This document shows, one piece after another, positions 44,191 through 56,146 of a stretch of 64,000 nucleotides of DNA (positions within the stretch are counted from its first letter, which is position 1; every line of letters starts with the position of its first letter). This stretch comes from Phytoactinopolyspora halophila (GTDB lineage Bacteria > Actinomycetota > Actinomycetes > Jiangellales > Jiangellaceae). Position numbers and translations under genes: made by a program. The stretch spans positions 62,001 to 126,000 of the forward strand of contig NZ_QMIG01000002.1 in the NCBI RefSeq assembly GCF_003287285.1. Direction: 5' to 3'. The notes beneath the pieces were generated by a model. It saw only the letters and a program-made list of their open reading frames with translations, did not search any database and had not been told where the DNA came from.

Positions 44191-46230
44191 TTACCCCTCC
44201 AGTACCGGATGCAGGCGGGACATCGTCCAGGTTCGCCGCGCAGCCACGACGAGGACGGTGCCGACCAGCGCGGCGACGAGGAACCCGGCCAGCACGGCAA
44301 CGTCTCGTGCGACGTGTTCGGTGTTGCCTCCCGTCATGCTGACCCGGAACCCGTCGACGAGGTAGGTCATGGGCAGCACCGGGTGCAGCACCCGCAACGG
44401 TGTGGGCAGCGTCTCCACCGGATATATGCCCGCGCTCGCAGCCAGCTGGAGAACGAGCAAGACGAGCGCGATCGCGGTGCCGACCACACCGAGTGCCGTG
44501 CGCAGTACGTGTGCGAGGGCCGTGAAACACGCCGCTCCGAGCGCGACGAGCCCTACCGTCAACGCCGGGTTCACCGGGTCGAGTCCTAGCCCGATCCAGC
44601 ACACCACGAGCAGCAACATGCCACCAGCGAGGGCGACCCCCAACACGGGAAGCCAGCTCGCGACAGCCACGGTAAATGCCGACGCCTGGCTGACGATGGC
44701 GCGCCCCGACAGGGGCCGTAGCACCACGAACGCCGCTATGCCGACAACCCACAAAGCGATGGCGAAGAAGAATGGTGCGAGGCCACGGCCGTACACGTCA
44801 GCATCATTGTCGGCCGTCATGGTCACGTTGGCCGGTGCTCCGAGGACCTGCGCGGCGCTCTCTCGCTGCTCGTCACTCATCGCGGGGATTCGGCTCACCA
44901 TCTCACGCGTCCCCGCCTCCAGCTCGCCGGCGCCGCCGGCCAGCTCATCGGTGCCCGACTCGAGCTCGCCCGCGCCTTCGGCCAGCTCGTCGATGCCGGA
45001 GTTGAGCTCCACGGCACCGTCACGAGCGGCAACGGCGCCGTCTCGCACCTCGGCCGCTCCGGTGGCGACCTCCTCGGAACCACGGGCCAACTCCTCGATC
45101 GACTGCCCCGCCTGCGCGACGTCGTCTTGGATCTCATCCGCGCGTCCTTGGATTTCTTCGGAATCGGAGGCAAGCGCTTGCGCCGCGTCGTCGACGTCGC
45201 CGACAGCGATGGCGATCTCGCCCGCCCGTTCGTCGGCCGCCCGAGCCTCCTCAAGCACCAGTTGGAAGTCCGGATTCTCCGCCAGCTCCGGGTTCTCTTC
45301 GGCGAGAGATTCGAGCTGCCCGACGACCGTTCCCGTGCGGTCGGCGATGGTATCGCCACCCTCGGCGGCCAGCGACGTCAGCTCGGCGACGGCATCGGAC
45401 ACCGCCACGGCACCGTCGGCGAGGCCCGGTATCGCCGGCACGATCTCGTCGATCACGGGTAGGACCGTGTCCGCGAGCTGCTGGTTTCCTGCCGCCACCT
45501 GGGAGGCACCGTCAGCGAGTTCGGTCGAGCCGGCCACCAGATCGTCGAGTCCGGCGACCAGCGCGTCGCCACCCTCCCCGGCCTCCAGCAATCCGTCGTG
45601 AAGGGACACCGCGCCCTCGTGGGCGGTGTCGAGCCCGTCGACGAGCTCGGATGAACCCTCGTGTGCCTGTACGAGTCCGTCCCGCAAGGTGTCGAGATTC
45701 CCATAAACCGACTCGAAGTACGCGGTGGTGGCAGCGCGGTCGAGCTGGGCTTCGATCGAGGTTCGGGCCGTGTCGGCCATGATGCCGAACACGTAGCCGT
45801 TTCCGTCGTCTCTGTGCATGGCCACCGTCGCCCGCCGGGGATCGTTCTCGGCGCCGCTGGCGAGGTCGGCGCTGAAATCTGCGGGGATGGTGATCGTCAT
45901 GTAGTAGCGACCGTCGTGCAGGCCCTCGGCAGCGTCGTCGGCATCGGTGAAGACCCAGTCGAACGTCGGGTCCGCCCTGAGCTCGTCGACGAATCGGCCC
46001 CCGGCGTCGACGACGACGTCCTCCCCATCGATCTCGGCCGTCACCGGCTGATCGTGGTTGACCACCGCGACCGGGATCTGGTCGAGCTTGCCGTACGGAT
46101 CCCAGTTGGACCACAAGTAGAGCGCGCCGTACAGCAGCGGAATGGCAACAAGGAAACCCAGCGCGACACGTTGCAGTGGATGCCGGAACCGGGCGATCTC
46201 GTATCCGGCCAGACGGGCAGCCCTCATCAT
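44191..46230 (-). CDS. YhgE/Pip family membrane protein
   Basis: A 679-aa protein. One N-terminal helix (ALGFLVAIPLLYGALYLWSN) precedes the YhgE/Pip signature IPVAVVNHDQPVT. A long extracytoplasmic helical stalk of heptad-like repeats follows (LADGASQVAAGNQQLADT, ELARGSEEVATGAAEVRDGA), then five C-terminal membrane segments. Relatives include phage infection protein Pip and EsaA of type VII secretion. It is encoded downstream of an unusual ABC ATPase and probably works with it as an ABC-2-like transporter or envelope stress factor. Confidence 0.9.
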   Translation of the reverse strand: MMRAARLAGYEIARFRHPLQRVALGFLVAIPLLYGALYLWSNWDPYGKLDQIPVAVVNHDQPVTAEIDGEDVVVDAGGRFVDELRADPTFDWVFTDADDAAEGLHDGRYYMTITIPADFSADLASGAENDPRRATVAMHRDDGNGYVFGIMADTARTSIEAQLDRAATTAYFESVYGNLDTLRDGLVQAHEGSSELVDGLDTAHEGAVSLHDGLLEAGEGGDALVAGLDDLVAGSTELADGASQVAAGNQQLADTVLPVIDEIVPAIPGLADGAVAVSDAVAELTSLAAEGGDTIADRTGTVVGQLESLAEENPELAENPDFQLVLEEARAADERAGEIAIAVGDVDDAAQALASDSEEIQGRADEIQDDVAQAGQSIEELARGSEEVATGAAEVRDGAVAARDGAVELNSGIDELAEGAGELESGTDELAGGAGELEAGTREMVSRIPAMSDEQRESAAQVLGAPANVTMTADNDADVYGRGLAPFFFAIALWVVGIAAFVVLRPLSGRAIVSQASAFTVAVASWLPVLGVALAGGMLLLVVCWIGLGLDPVNPALTVGLVALGAACFTALAHVLRTALGVVGTAIALVLLVLQLAASAGIYPVETLPTPLRVLHPVLPMTYLVDGFRVSMTGGNTEHVARDVAVLAGFLVAALVGTVLVVAARRTWTMSRLHPVLEG

Positions 46231-46249
46231 CTCTCCGATGCTCGAATGG

Positions 46250-47032
46250 TCAGGCCTGGGTGGACAGATCGATACGGTGAACGGCCTGGTGGTCCTCGAC
46301 CGTCGCGGTGGTGGACGCCACGATCGCGGGTCCCGACGATGCCAGTGCCCGGATGGCAGCCCAGATACGCGCGTGTTCCGCAGGCATGAGACCGCGGTCG
46401 GCGTCGTCGAGGACGATCAGGTCCGGTCGGCCGAGCGCGGCCACGGCCAGATGCAGCAAGGTCGCCTCGATGGCTGAGAGCTCGTGCACCTGCTGGTGCA
46501 GCCTTCCTGTGAAGCCCACCACCTCGGAGAGCTCGGCGAACCGGTCGAATCCACCACGCCGGTTTCCGGTGAATGTCAGGTGCTCGCCCACCGCTTCGCT
46601 GACCAGCTGGGTGGCGTCGAACCCCACATGCTCATTCAGCGTAGCCACCGCGGTAACCGCCCGGACGTCACTTGCCTGCTCCGGCAGTGCCCGGCCGAAG
46701 ACACGGAGCTGTCCCGTGGTGGCGGCCATCCGGCCGGTGAGCGTGAGCAGCAGAGCGGAGCGTCCGCTACCGGCCGGTCCGACGACGGCGACGACTGTGC
46801 CGGATTCGGCGCGCACACCGACATCTCGGTAGACCCATCCACGCCGGGTCAGACATCCAAGGCCACGGGCCTCGATGGCCGGCACGGCCGTTTCCCGGGC
46901 CGCGCCTTCCGTGGTCGCGTCCTGCTCCCACCGGCTCGTGAGATCGATGCCGTCACCGTGCGCCGCTCCGTCACCCCGCGCCGCTTCGTCACCGTTCCCG
47001 TCCCCGTTGTCCCGATTCGCAGGCTCGACCAT
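46250..47032 (-). CDS. Degenerate ABC ATPase-like partner of YhgE/Pip
   Basis: A 260-aa ABC-type domain. The P-loop is GPAGSGRS (about residues 85-92), so the Walker A Lys is Arg. The signature region reads HELSAIEATLLHLAVA instead of LSGGQ, and Walker B is LIVLDDADRG, with Asp in the place of the catalytic Glu. All three deviations point to an ATPase with little or no hydrolysis. It lies 20 bp upstream of the YhgE/Pip gene in the same direction, so it probably forms one complex with it. Confidence 0.82.
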   Translation of the reverse strand: MVEPANRDNGDGNGDEAARGDGAAHGDGIDLTSRWEQDATTEGAARETAVPAIEARGLGCLTRRGWVYRDVGVRAESGTVVAVVGPAGSGRSALLLTLTGRMAATTGQLRVFGRALPEQASDVRAVTAVATLNEHVGFDATQLVSEAVGEHLTFTGNRRGGFDRFAELSEVVGFTGRLHQQVHELSAIEATLLHLAVAALGRPDLIVLDDADRGLMPAEHARIWAAIRALASSGPAIVASTTATVEDHQAVHRIDLSTQA

Positions 47033-47332
47033 CTCGTTCCCCCGACGTCATGATCCTGCTGGTCACAACATTTCCTACTTGACGGTAACTCTCGTCGTGG
47101 CTGTCTCGGAGGGCAAAAGCACGATTCGGCACGAGCGACCAAACCAGACGATCTCGCTATCTCGCCCTCGGCAGCTATCGTCATTCCCAGCTCCCGTGCG
47201 CCTCCCCGGCCTTCGTTCCCCGGTCTTCACACGTGGGGCGCGGGTATCACGGGACGGTGCGGCCGGACGACGTACGGTAGTAGCCGGCAGTGACCGGCGC
47301 CGACGGCTGGGACCGTGGCTGGAAAGGACAAC
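47033..47332. other. Divergent intergenic region, promoters of the ABC/YhgE operon and yggS
   Basis: Three hundred bases without a protein-like frame. A TTGACG hexamer at 47079-47084 on the plus strand is a -35 candidate, but no matching -10 is evident. The Shine-Dalgarno for yggS (GGAAAGGA) closes the region. Nothing else is recognised. Confidence 0.4.
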
Positions 47333-48076
47333 ATGCTCACCGACGCCGAGATCCGGGCGAACCTAACCGCCGTGCAAGGACGCATCGCCACCGCTTGCGA
47401 ACGTGTCGGCCGTGATCCCGGCGACGTCGGCCTCCTGCTCGCAGCCAAGACCGTACCTGCTGACCGTGTTGCCGTCGCCGTCGCCGCTGGCGCCCGGCTG
47501 ATCGGCGAGAACCGGGCCCAAGAGCTGGCCGAGAAGGACGCCGTCCTGTCTCAACTGCCGTGCGAGCGCCACTTCATCGGCCACCTGCAAACCAACAAAG
47601 TCAACCAGGTGCTGCGTTACGTCACGTGTGTCCAATCGGTGGACCGGGCGGAACTGGCGGATCGGCTCCAGCGACGCCTCGAAGCCATCGACGCCACCCT
47701 CGACGTTCTTCTCCAGGTGAACACCTCCGGCGAGTCGAGCAAGTTCGGCGTAGCGCCACACCACGCGCTGTCCCTGGCACGCGACATCGCCGATCGTGAC
47801 CGCCTGCGGCTGCGCGGTCTGATGACCATCGGATTGCCGGCGAGCGATCCGGAGCTCATCCGACCGAGTTACCGTCGGTTACGCGAGGCAGCTCAGGAGA
47901 TTCGCGCGGCCGCTGTTCCCGGTGTCACTATGGACGTGCTGTCCATGGGGATGAGTGCCGATTTGGACGTCGCCGTGGCCGAGGGCGCCACCATGGTGCG
48001 GGTCGGGTCAGCCGTCTTCGGTGCTCGGTCCCTTCCAGGAGACCATGAACGAGGGCCGGTGGGAGACGAACCTTAG
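47333..48076 (+). CDS. yggS: YggS family PLP-binding protein
   Basis: A 247-aa single-domain PLP protein (PLPBP) involved in vitamin B6 and amino-acid homeostasis. The PLP Lys is in LLAAKTVPADR (about residue 41). Further landmarks are IGENRAQELAEK, ERHFIGHLQTNK, LQVNTSGESSKFG, LRGLMTIGLP and a C-terminal LSMGMSADLDVAVAEG. The ATG follows AAAGGA at six bases. It ends 134 bp before topA in the same direction. In Firmicutes and many actinobacteria it usually lies near ftsZ; here it does not. Confidence 0.95.
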   Translation: MLTDAEIRANLTAVQGRIATACERVGRDPGDVGLLLAAKTVPADRVAVAVAAGARLIGENRAQELAEKDAVLSQLPCERHFIGHLQTNKVNQVLRYVTCVQSVDRAELADRLQRRLEAIDATLDVLLQVNTSGESSKFGVAPHHALSLARDIADRDRLRLRGLMTIGLPASDPELIRPSYRRLREAAQEIRAAAVPGVTMDVLSMGMSADLDVAVAEGATMVRVGSAVFGARSLPGDHERGPVGDEP

Positions 48077-48210
48077 CCCTGTGCCAGCTGGCCAGTGTGT
48101 CGTCACCCACATCACGGCGCAGTGTCCGGCCCGAAAATGGCCCTCCTGAGCATCGGAACCGGGGGAAGCCGTACTATCGCGTTTCGAGCACGACCACCCA
48201 AGGGGATGTA

Positions 48211-50832
<2,622 letters not shown>

Positions 50833-50920
50833 ACGGCGACACCAGGGATCTCCCTGAGGTTTTCCCGATCTTCCCGGTCTCAGGGTTGTCCCGTTGGGTT
50901 GGACCCAGGAGTCTGAACGT

Positions 50921-51769
50921 GTGGATTTCGCAACTCTCCTGGCCACACCCGGACTGGTGTACGCCGTCATCGCCGCGCTGGTCGCCTTCGACGCCGCCGT
51001 TCCCGCCGTGCCTTCCGAGGTCGCGGTCGTCACGGCGGGGACGCTCGCGGTGGCCGGCGACATCAACCTCGCCTGGGTGCTGCTGTCGACGATCGCAGGT
51101 GCGGTCGCTGGCGATTACATCGTCCATACGATGGGCCGCCGAGCGCTTCCCGCGATACTTCGACGCTCGCGGCTGGGCCGGCGCGCGCAGCGAAACGTCG
51201 AGCACGCCTACGCGCGCATGGGATCGGCGAGCGCCGGCACCATCGTCGCGGGGCGGTTCATCCCGCTCGGCCGGACGGCAAGCGCGGCCGCTGCCGGACT
51301 CGCCGGAGTCAGCCAGCCTCGCTTTCTTGCCTTCAGCACGCTCGGCGCGACCGCGTGGGCGACCTGGATGCTCGGAATCGGGTACGTGACCGGCACGGCC
51401 ACGGAGGCACCCCTGTGGCTGCAATCCGCGCTCGGAGCGTGCGTCGCACTGATCGTTGCGGTCTGGATCGCGGCCATCCGCTCTGTCATCCGCACCCGCC
51501 GGCGCCTAACTCATCGAGCACGCCTCTCGGCGATCGCTCACGCCGAATCCGCAGGCACCGAGTCCCCGGCTACCGAGTCCACTGGTGCCGGGTCCCGGGA
51601 CATCGTCACTCGTCCTGCCACGGCTCCGGGTCATCAACCCACCCGGCAAACATCACCAGACCGGTCGCGCGATGCACCGCAACGAAACCGAACGGCCGGT
51701 CGATGGTCAATTGGAGCCCCCGTGCCTTATAGACCGGCATGGACACCAGGCTCAGACCCATTGCCGTGA
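50921..51769 (+). CDS. DedA/VTT family membrane protein with antisense-derived tail
   Basis: A 282-aa protein. DedA core features are helical membrane segments with VPAVPSEVAVVTAGTLAVAG and the re-entrant GRFIPLGRTASAAAAGLAGV with R-x-x-P/GxR residues. These proteins help flip or transport envelope lipid carriers. The GTG start follows CCCAGGAG. After about residue 195 the sequence is hydrophilic. The last 55 residues read through the reverse strand of the serpin gene (overlap 51606-51769), suggesting the original stop was lost. Confidence 0.85.
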   Translation: MDFATLLATPGLVYAVIAALVAFDAAVPAVPSEVAVVTAGTLAVAGDINLAWVLLSTIAGAVAGDYIVHTMGRRALPAILRRSRLGRRAQRNVEHAYARMGSASAGTIVAGRFIPLGRTASAAAAGLAGVSQPRFLAFSTLGATAWATWMLGIGYVTGTATEAPLWLQSALGACVALIVAVWIAAIRSVIRTRRRLTHRARLSAIAHAESAGTESPATESTGAGSRDIVTRPATAPGHQPTRQTSPDRSRDAPQRNRTAGRWSIGAPVPYRPAWTPGSDPLP

Positions 51770-52763
51770 CCGCCGCTGCCTCGAAACCCGTTGCGCTGAA
51801 TGTCGCCACCGCGGACTGCCGGGCCTGGCCCAGATACAACGCCACCGGTGCTATCCGGGAGAAGTGTCCCTCTCGGGACCGGCTCACCCGCTGCAGACCG
51901 AGCAGCTCGGCGTGTTCGGTCAGGTCGTGCTCCGAGCGCACGGAGAAGCGAACCGTCGTGATCGACAGGCTCGGTCGCTGCGCGGACACGATCCGCACGC
52001 CCGGCGCCGAAGGTTCGTCCCCGGCGTCGAGCAGCTGGGCACCCGTGCGGACCGGCCACTCGCCGCCGACGACGGCTATCGCCGCCGGCAGAACGTCTGA
52101 CGGTGGCTGGCCTTCCTCGGCGAGTACGAGGTGGACATCGAGCCCGTTGTCCCCTTCGATCCGGGCCAGCGAGAGTGGCCCGGCATCCGTGTCCGCGACA
52201 CTCAGCTCGTCGAGATCGCGCGAGGTCCGATTCAGGCCAGCGAGGCGCCGGCCCGCCCACGCCCCGTGCTTCGGTTTCAGCTGATCATCACTGAACTTCT
52301 GCACCCAGGTGGTGCGCAATGCCAGCGCCGTGGCCAGGACGAGCATGAGGTCGGGGTGAACGTCGACCGGGCAGTGCTCGATGAGCCCGCCCGTGTTGTC
52401 TCGTGCCCACCGATCCAGTTCCGGCTTGTCCACCGACGGATCTCCCGTCAGCTGTCCCACGTTCGCCGGGGGCAGCTGCGCCGCCCACTCCGGATACACC
52501 TGGGCGGCTTCCTGCGCCCAGACACCGAGCGCGGCGTCAATACCGTCGATGTCACCCAACGCCTTGAGCATCTGGCGTGCCGCTTCCATGCCGTCATCGG
52601 CTGGCACGCCGACGGCGTCGGCCAGCTCGCTGCGGCCCGGTTCGTCCGCAGACGCAGCCAGGATCGCCAGGAGTGGCCACACCCCAGCTCCGGACAGCAC
52701 CGTGGTGCCGTGCACCCGCCCTGCCCATCCCGCGGTCATGGCGTTAACCTCAGCGACGTTCAT
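51606..52763 (-). CDS. Serpin family protease inhibitor
   Basis: A 385-aa serpin. The N-terminal helices WAGRVHGTTVLSGAGVWPLL and the C-terminal signature DRPFGFVAVHRATGLVMFAG are clear. The reactive-centre hinge FSATGFEAAAVTAMGLSLVS has the small residues needed for loop insertion, so inhibition seems possible. There is no signal peptide, so it should act in the cytoplasm or leave by another route. The target protease is unknown. Its 3' end overlaps the DedA gene antisense by 164 bp. Confidence 0.88.
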   Translation of the reverse strand: MNVAEVNAMTAGWAGRVHGTTVLSGAGVWPLLAILAASADEPGRSELADAVGVPADDGMEAARQMLKALGDIDGIDAALGVWAQEAAQVYPEWAAQLPPANVGQLTGDPSVDKPELDRWARDNTGGLIEHCPVDVHPDLMLVLATALALRTTWVQKFSDDQLKPKHGAWAGRRLAGLNRTSRDLDELSVADTDAGPLSLARIEGDNGLDVHLVLAEEGQPPSDVLPAAIAVVGGEWPVRTGAQLLDAGDEPSAPGVRIVSAQRPSLSITTVRFSVRSEHDLTEHAELLGLQRVSRSREGHFSRIAPVALYLGQARQSAVATFSATGFEAAAVTAMGLSLVSMPVYKARGLQLTIDRPFGFVAVHRATGLVMFAGWVDDPEPWQDE

Positions 52764-52816
52764 AACGTCGACCCTAACCCCTCCGCCCCGTCCTCCAGAG
52801 TCACTACGCTGGCAAC

Positions 52817-53557
52817 GTGACTCGATCCGACATCGCGGGAACGCCCGGCGACACCCAAGCAGCCGGCACAGCCAGCCGAACCGAAACGGCGAACATGTCC
52901 GAACGTTCGGAGGAACGCGCCGGGCGGGGCCGCTTCATCGCCTTCGAAGGCGGCGACGGCGTAGGCAAGTCCACACAGGTCAGGCTGCTGGCCGACTATC
53001 TGCGGGGAAAGCAGCACGAGGTCGTCGTCACTCACGAGCCGGGTGATTCCCGCATCGGAGCGCAGGTACGCTCCGTCGTGCTCGACGGCGGGGAACTCGA
53101 CGCACGGGCGGAGGCCCTGCTGTTCGCTGCGGACCGGGCCGACCACGTCGCGTCGGTGATCAGTCCGGCGCTCGCACGCGGCGCGAGCGTGCTGACCGAT
53201 CGTTACGTGGACTCGTCCATTGCCTACCAAGGTGTCGGCCGAGCGCTGGGTGTCAGCTCTGTCGCCGCACTCTCCGAATTCGCCACCGAGGGGCTGCGGC
53301 CCGACCTCACCGTCCTCCTCGATCTGGACCCGGCACAGCGACGGCTTCGGCTCGAACAACTCGGGCAGTTCGACCGTATCGAGCGGGAACCAGACGAGAT
53401 ACACGACCAGATCCGCCGTGCCTTCCTCGAACTCGCCGGCGCCGCCCCGGAGCGCTACCTGGTTCTCGATGCTTCCCGCGCGGCCGACGAGCTCGCCGTC
53501 GACATCGCGGCGGCGGTTGAAGAGCTCGTGGCATCAGGGCGTATGAGTGGTGAGTGA
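52817..53557 (+). CDS. tmk: Thymidylate kinase
   Basis: A 246-aa kinase converting dTMP to dTDP for DNA synthesis. P-loop FIAFEGGDGVGKSTQ, the DRY/Q motif VLTDRYVDSSIAYQG and the DR(x) region THEPGDSRIG are present. The N-terminus has about 38 extra residues before the P-loop. TACGCT (52805-52810) lies six bases before the GTG at 52817 and no ribosome binding site is seen, pointing to a leaderless start; ATG 52895 is the alternative. It is followed by holB after 23 bp, an order conserved in actinomycetes. Confidence 0.95.
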   Translation: MTRSDIAGTPGDTQAAGTASRTETANMSERSEERAGRGRFIAFEGGDGVGKSTQVRLLADYLRGKQHEVVVTHEPGDSRIGAQVRSVVLDGGELDARAEALLFAADRADHVASVISPALARGASVLTDRYVDSSIAYQGVGRALGVSSVAALSEFATEGLRPDLTVLLDLDPAQRRLRLEQLGQFDRIEREPDEIHDQIRRAFLELAGAAPERYLVLDASRAADELAVDIAAAVEELVASGRMSGE

Positions 53558-53580
53558 GTCCGTGGTGAGAGGGTGACGGT

Positions 53581-54837
53581 ATGAACGGCGCATCCGACGC
53601 AGCCGGCATGGCTGACATGGTCGGCACAGCTGGGATGACCAGCACCACCAGCGCGAGCAACGCGAACCGCGGGAATGGCACGAGTGTCTGGGACGCGGTG
53701 GTAGGGCAACCGATCGTCCCGGCACTACAGCAGACCGTGGCCGACGCGTCAGCGTCGCTCGACGGCGCTCCCAGCGGGTCGATGACGCACGCGTGGCTCT
53801 TCACCGGCCCTCCCGGCTCCGGACGTTCCGTCGCCGCCAAAGCATTCGCCGCCGCATTGCAATGCGACAGCGGAGGGTGCGGAACGTGCGCCGAATGTAC
53901 GGATGTGCGCAACGGCACGCATCCCGACGTCGCGGCACTCGTCACCGAAGGGCTGTCGATCAAGATCAGCCAGGTCCGGGAACTCGTCCCCAAGGCGGCG
54001 CTGCGTCCGGCCCGTGGCCGCTGGCAGATCGTCATCGTCGAAGACGCCGATCGGCTCGGCGAGGACGCCGCTGACGCGCTCCTGCTGTCGGTCGAGGAAC
54101 CCCCGGACCGCACCGTGTGGATGCTGTGCGCCCCCACCGCAGAAGACATCGCTCCGACCATCCGTTCTCGCTGCCGGGTGGTCCAGCTCCGTACCCCGCC
54201 CTCTGATGCCGTGGCCACGTACCTCAGCACGACCGAGGGCATCGACAAGCGCACCGCCACGTTCGCCGCGCGCGCGGCGCAGGGTCACATCGGCCGGGCT
54301 CGGGCGCTCGCCACCGACGAGAACGCGCGCAGCCGCCGGGAAGAGGTCCTGAAGCTACCTTTCGCCCTCGACGACCTACGGCAGTGCCTGGACGCCGCCG
54401 CCTCACTCGTCGACGCTGCCAAGGCCGATGCCGAGCGTCACTGCGACGCTCTGGACGCGCGGGAGGTCGACGAACTCAAGCGTGCGCTGGGCGCGGAATC
54501 CACCGGCCGCAAGCCACGGAACATGGACGCCGCCGTCAAGGAACTCGAACGGGAACAGAAACTACGGCGCACCCGAGTCCAGCGCGATTCCATCGACCGC
54601 GCGCTGATCGACGTGCTCGCTCTCTATCGAGACGTGCTGATGCTCCAACTCGGTGTCCGCACGGAGTTGATCAATGACGAGATGCGCGCGTCTCTCGATC
54701 GGCTCGCCCGGAACAGCAGGGCGGAATCCACTCTGCGACGGATGGAAGCGATCGGCCAGGCTCGGGAAGCGCTGATGGCCAACGCCGCCCCACTGCTCAC
54801 GCTCGAATCGATGGCGCTGACGCTCCGCGAGGGCTAG
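53581..54837 (+). CDS. holB: DNA polymerase III subunit delta prime
   Basis: A 418-aa clamp-loader subunit. VWDAVVGQPIVPALQ begins the AAA+ domain. The P-loop is GPPGSGRSVAAKA with Arg for Lys, as expected for the non-hydrolysing delta-prime. The zinc finger CDSGGCGTCAECTD and IVEDADRLGEDAADALLLSV are intact. A C-terminal helical collar follows. The N-terminal 30 residues are Ala/Thr/Gly-rich and unconserved. It is co-transcribed with tmk. Confidence 0.93.
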   Translation: MNGASDAAGMADMVGTAGMTSTTSASNANRGNGTSVWDAVVGQPIVPALQQTVADASASLDGAPSGSMTHAWLFTGPPGSGRSVAAKAFAAALQCDSGGCGTCAECTDVRNGTHPDVAALVTEGLSIKISQVRELVPKAALRPARGRWQIVIVEDADRLGEDAADALLLSVEEPPDRTVWMLCAPTAEDIAPTIRSRCRVVQLRTPPSDAVATYLSTTEGIDKRTATFAARAAQGHIGRARALATDENARSRREEVLKLPFALDDLRQCLDAAASLVDAAKADAERHCDALDAREVDELKRALGAESTGRKPRNMDAAVKELEREQKLRRTRVQRDSIDRALIDVLALYRDVLMLQLGVRTELINDEMRASLDRLARNSRAESTLRRMEAIGQAREALMANAAPLLTLESMALTLREG

Positions 54838-54839
54838 GC

Positions 54840-54985
54840 CGGCGAGGGCTGACGGCCGGCGAGACATGGACCCGAGAGCGACGAGCCCGGGCACATGATC
54901 TGGGCACGATGAGCCGGGCACGGTGAGCTCGGTCGCGTTGAGCCAGGACAACGTGAGCCGGCGTAAGCGGGCTTGGGCTCATCAT
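54840..54985. repeat. Degenerate short direct repeats between holB and the FkbM gene
   Basis: GGCCGGCGAG occurs twice near 54838-54866. Further on, about four copies of a loose motif resembling GATGAGCCGGGCAC follow head to tail. The stretch lies between convergent genes, and its symmetric GGCTCA/TGAGCC elements might fold as a terminator. Low-complexity drift is the simplest reading. Confidence 0.4.
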
Positions 54986-55956
54986 GCGGGGCGGATCGGC
55001 ACGCCGAGGGCGGCCAACATGTCGTCGCTCTTCGTGGTGAACAACCAGTCCCGATAACGCACGCTCGGATCCAACTCGGCATGCCGGGTCAGCTCATGCT
55101 CGCCGAACTGGAAGTATCGATAGCCGTGGGGCTCCAGCGCCGCGTAGATCGCGTCGAGGTTCGCACCGGGTATGACCTCGCACAGGATGTCCGGCTGGTT
55201 CGCGGCGAGCAACCCTTGTGCGTTCTCGAGCACGACGTCTTCCGTTCCTTCGACATCGATCTTGATCACCGTTGGGACGTCGCGCAGGTGCTCTGGAAAC
55301 TCCTCGTAGACGACGACGTCGATCGACCGGATGGGGACGGACACGCCCCGCTCGAAATGCAGCTCGGTGGAGTAGAAGTCGGGCAGCGCTGAGCCGCCAC
55401 GTCCACTGGGAATGCGAGCGGTGTCCCCGTCCTTGCCGACCCCTTCGACATGGACGAAGACGCGTTCCAGGAGGTCGTTCGCCACGACGTTGTCGATAGC
55501 CGTCTTGGCGACCTCCGGCACCATCTCGAACGCGTGCACCTGGGCGTCACGCGACACCCGCGCCGCCAGCAGCGAGAAGATCCCCGTGTAGGCGCCGATG
55601 TCGAGTACCAGCTTGGCATCGCGCGCCAGCCGGGCGAAGACGTCCAGAGGCAGCTGGTCCTCCAGACGGGGACGGGCACCCCGGCCCCAATACAGTTCCT
55701 TGGCAATGACGCACCGATTGGGGTTGCACATGACGAACGAGACGTCCGCCATCCGAGCTTCGACTTCGCGCACGTGGGCTGGCGCGGGAAGCCGTTCCAC
55801 GTGCATACGCGAGCGCGTCAACGACGCCGCTGATTGCACCAACAGATGGGGGATCCGCCACGACAGAACCCGCTTCACCAGGGTCTTCGCTCCATACCAG
55901 CCATGTCTTCGGGCCCGTTTGCTCTTTGAGAAGTCGCTCGTGGTGTCGTCAGCCAT
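54982..55956 (-). CDS. FkbM family methyltransferase
   Basis: A 324-aa SAM methyltransferase. Motif I is LVLDIGAYTGIFSLLAARVS, followed by VHAFEMVPEVAKTAIDNVVA, the FkbM tail IKIDVEGTEDVVLENAQGLL and ILCEVIPGA. FkbM enzymes O-methylate sugars, glycolipids or antibiotics. The N-terminal 40 residues are basic and may bind membrane or nucleic acid. A single gene without glycosyltransferase neighbours gives no clue to its substrate. Confidence 0.9.
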   Translation of the reverse strand: MADDTTSDFSKSKRARRHGWYGAKTLVKRVLSWRIPHLLVQSAASLTRSRMHVERLPAPAHVREVEARMADVSFVMCNPNRCVIAKELYWGRGARPRLEDQLPLDVFARLARDAKLVLDIGAYTGIFSLLAARVSRDAQVHAFEMVPEVAKTAIDNVVANDLLERVFVHVEGVGKDGDTARIPSGRGGSALPDFYSTELHFERGVSVPIRSIDVVVYEEFPEHLRDVPTVIKIDVEGTEDVVLENAQGLLAANQPDILCEVIPGANLDAIYAALEPHGYRYFQFGEHELTRHAELDPSVRYRDWLFTTKSDDMLAALGVPIRPA

Positions 55957-56146
55957 ACGTCGTCCTGCCCCACTGATGTCGAATCATCAAAACTCGCCCC
56001 TGCCACCTCGAACGACTCTATCGACGGTGACAGTTCCCCGTTGGTTCCTCAAAGTCATGTACGGACCTATGGACCGGATGGCGTGATCACACGTTTGCAT
56101 TGGGTGGCGGGGTGGCGTGAAGCACAACACAACGTATGGTGGGCGT

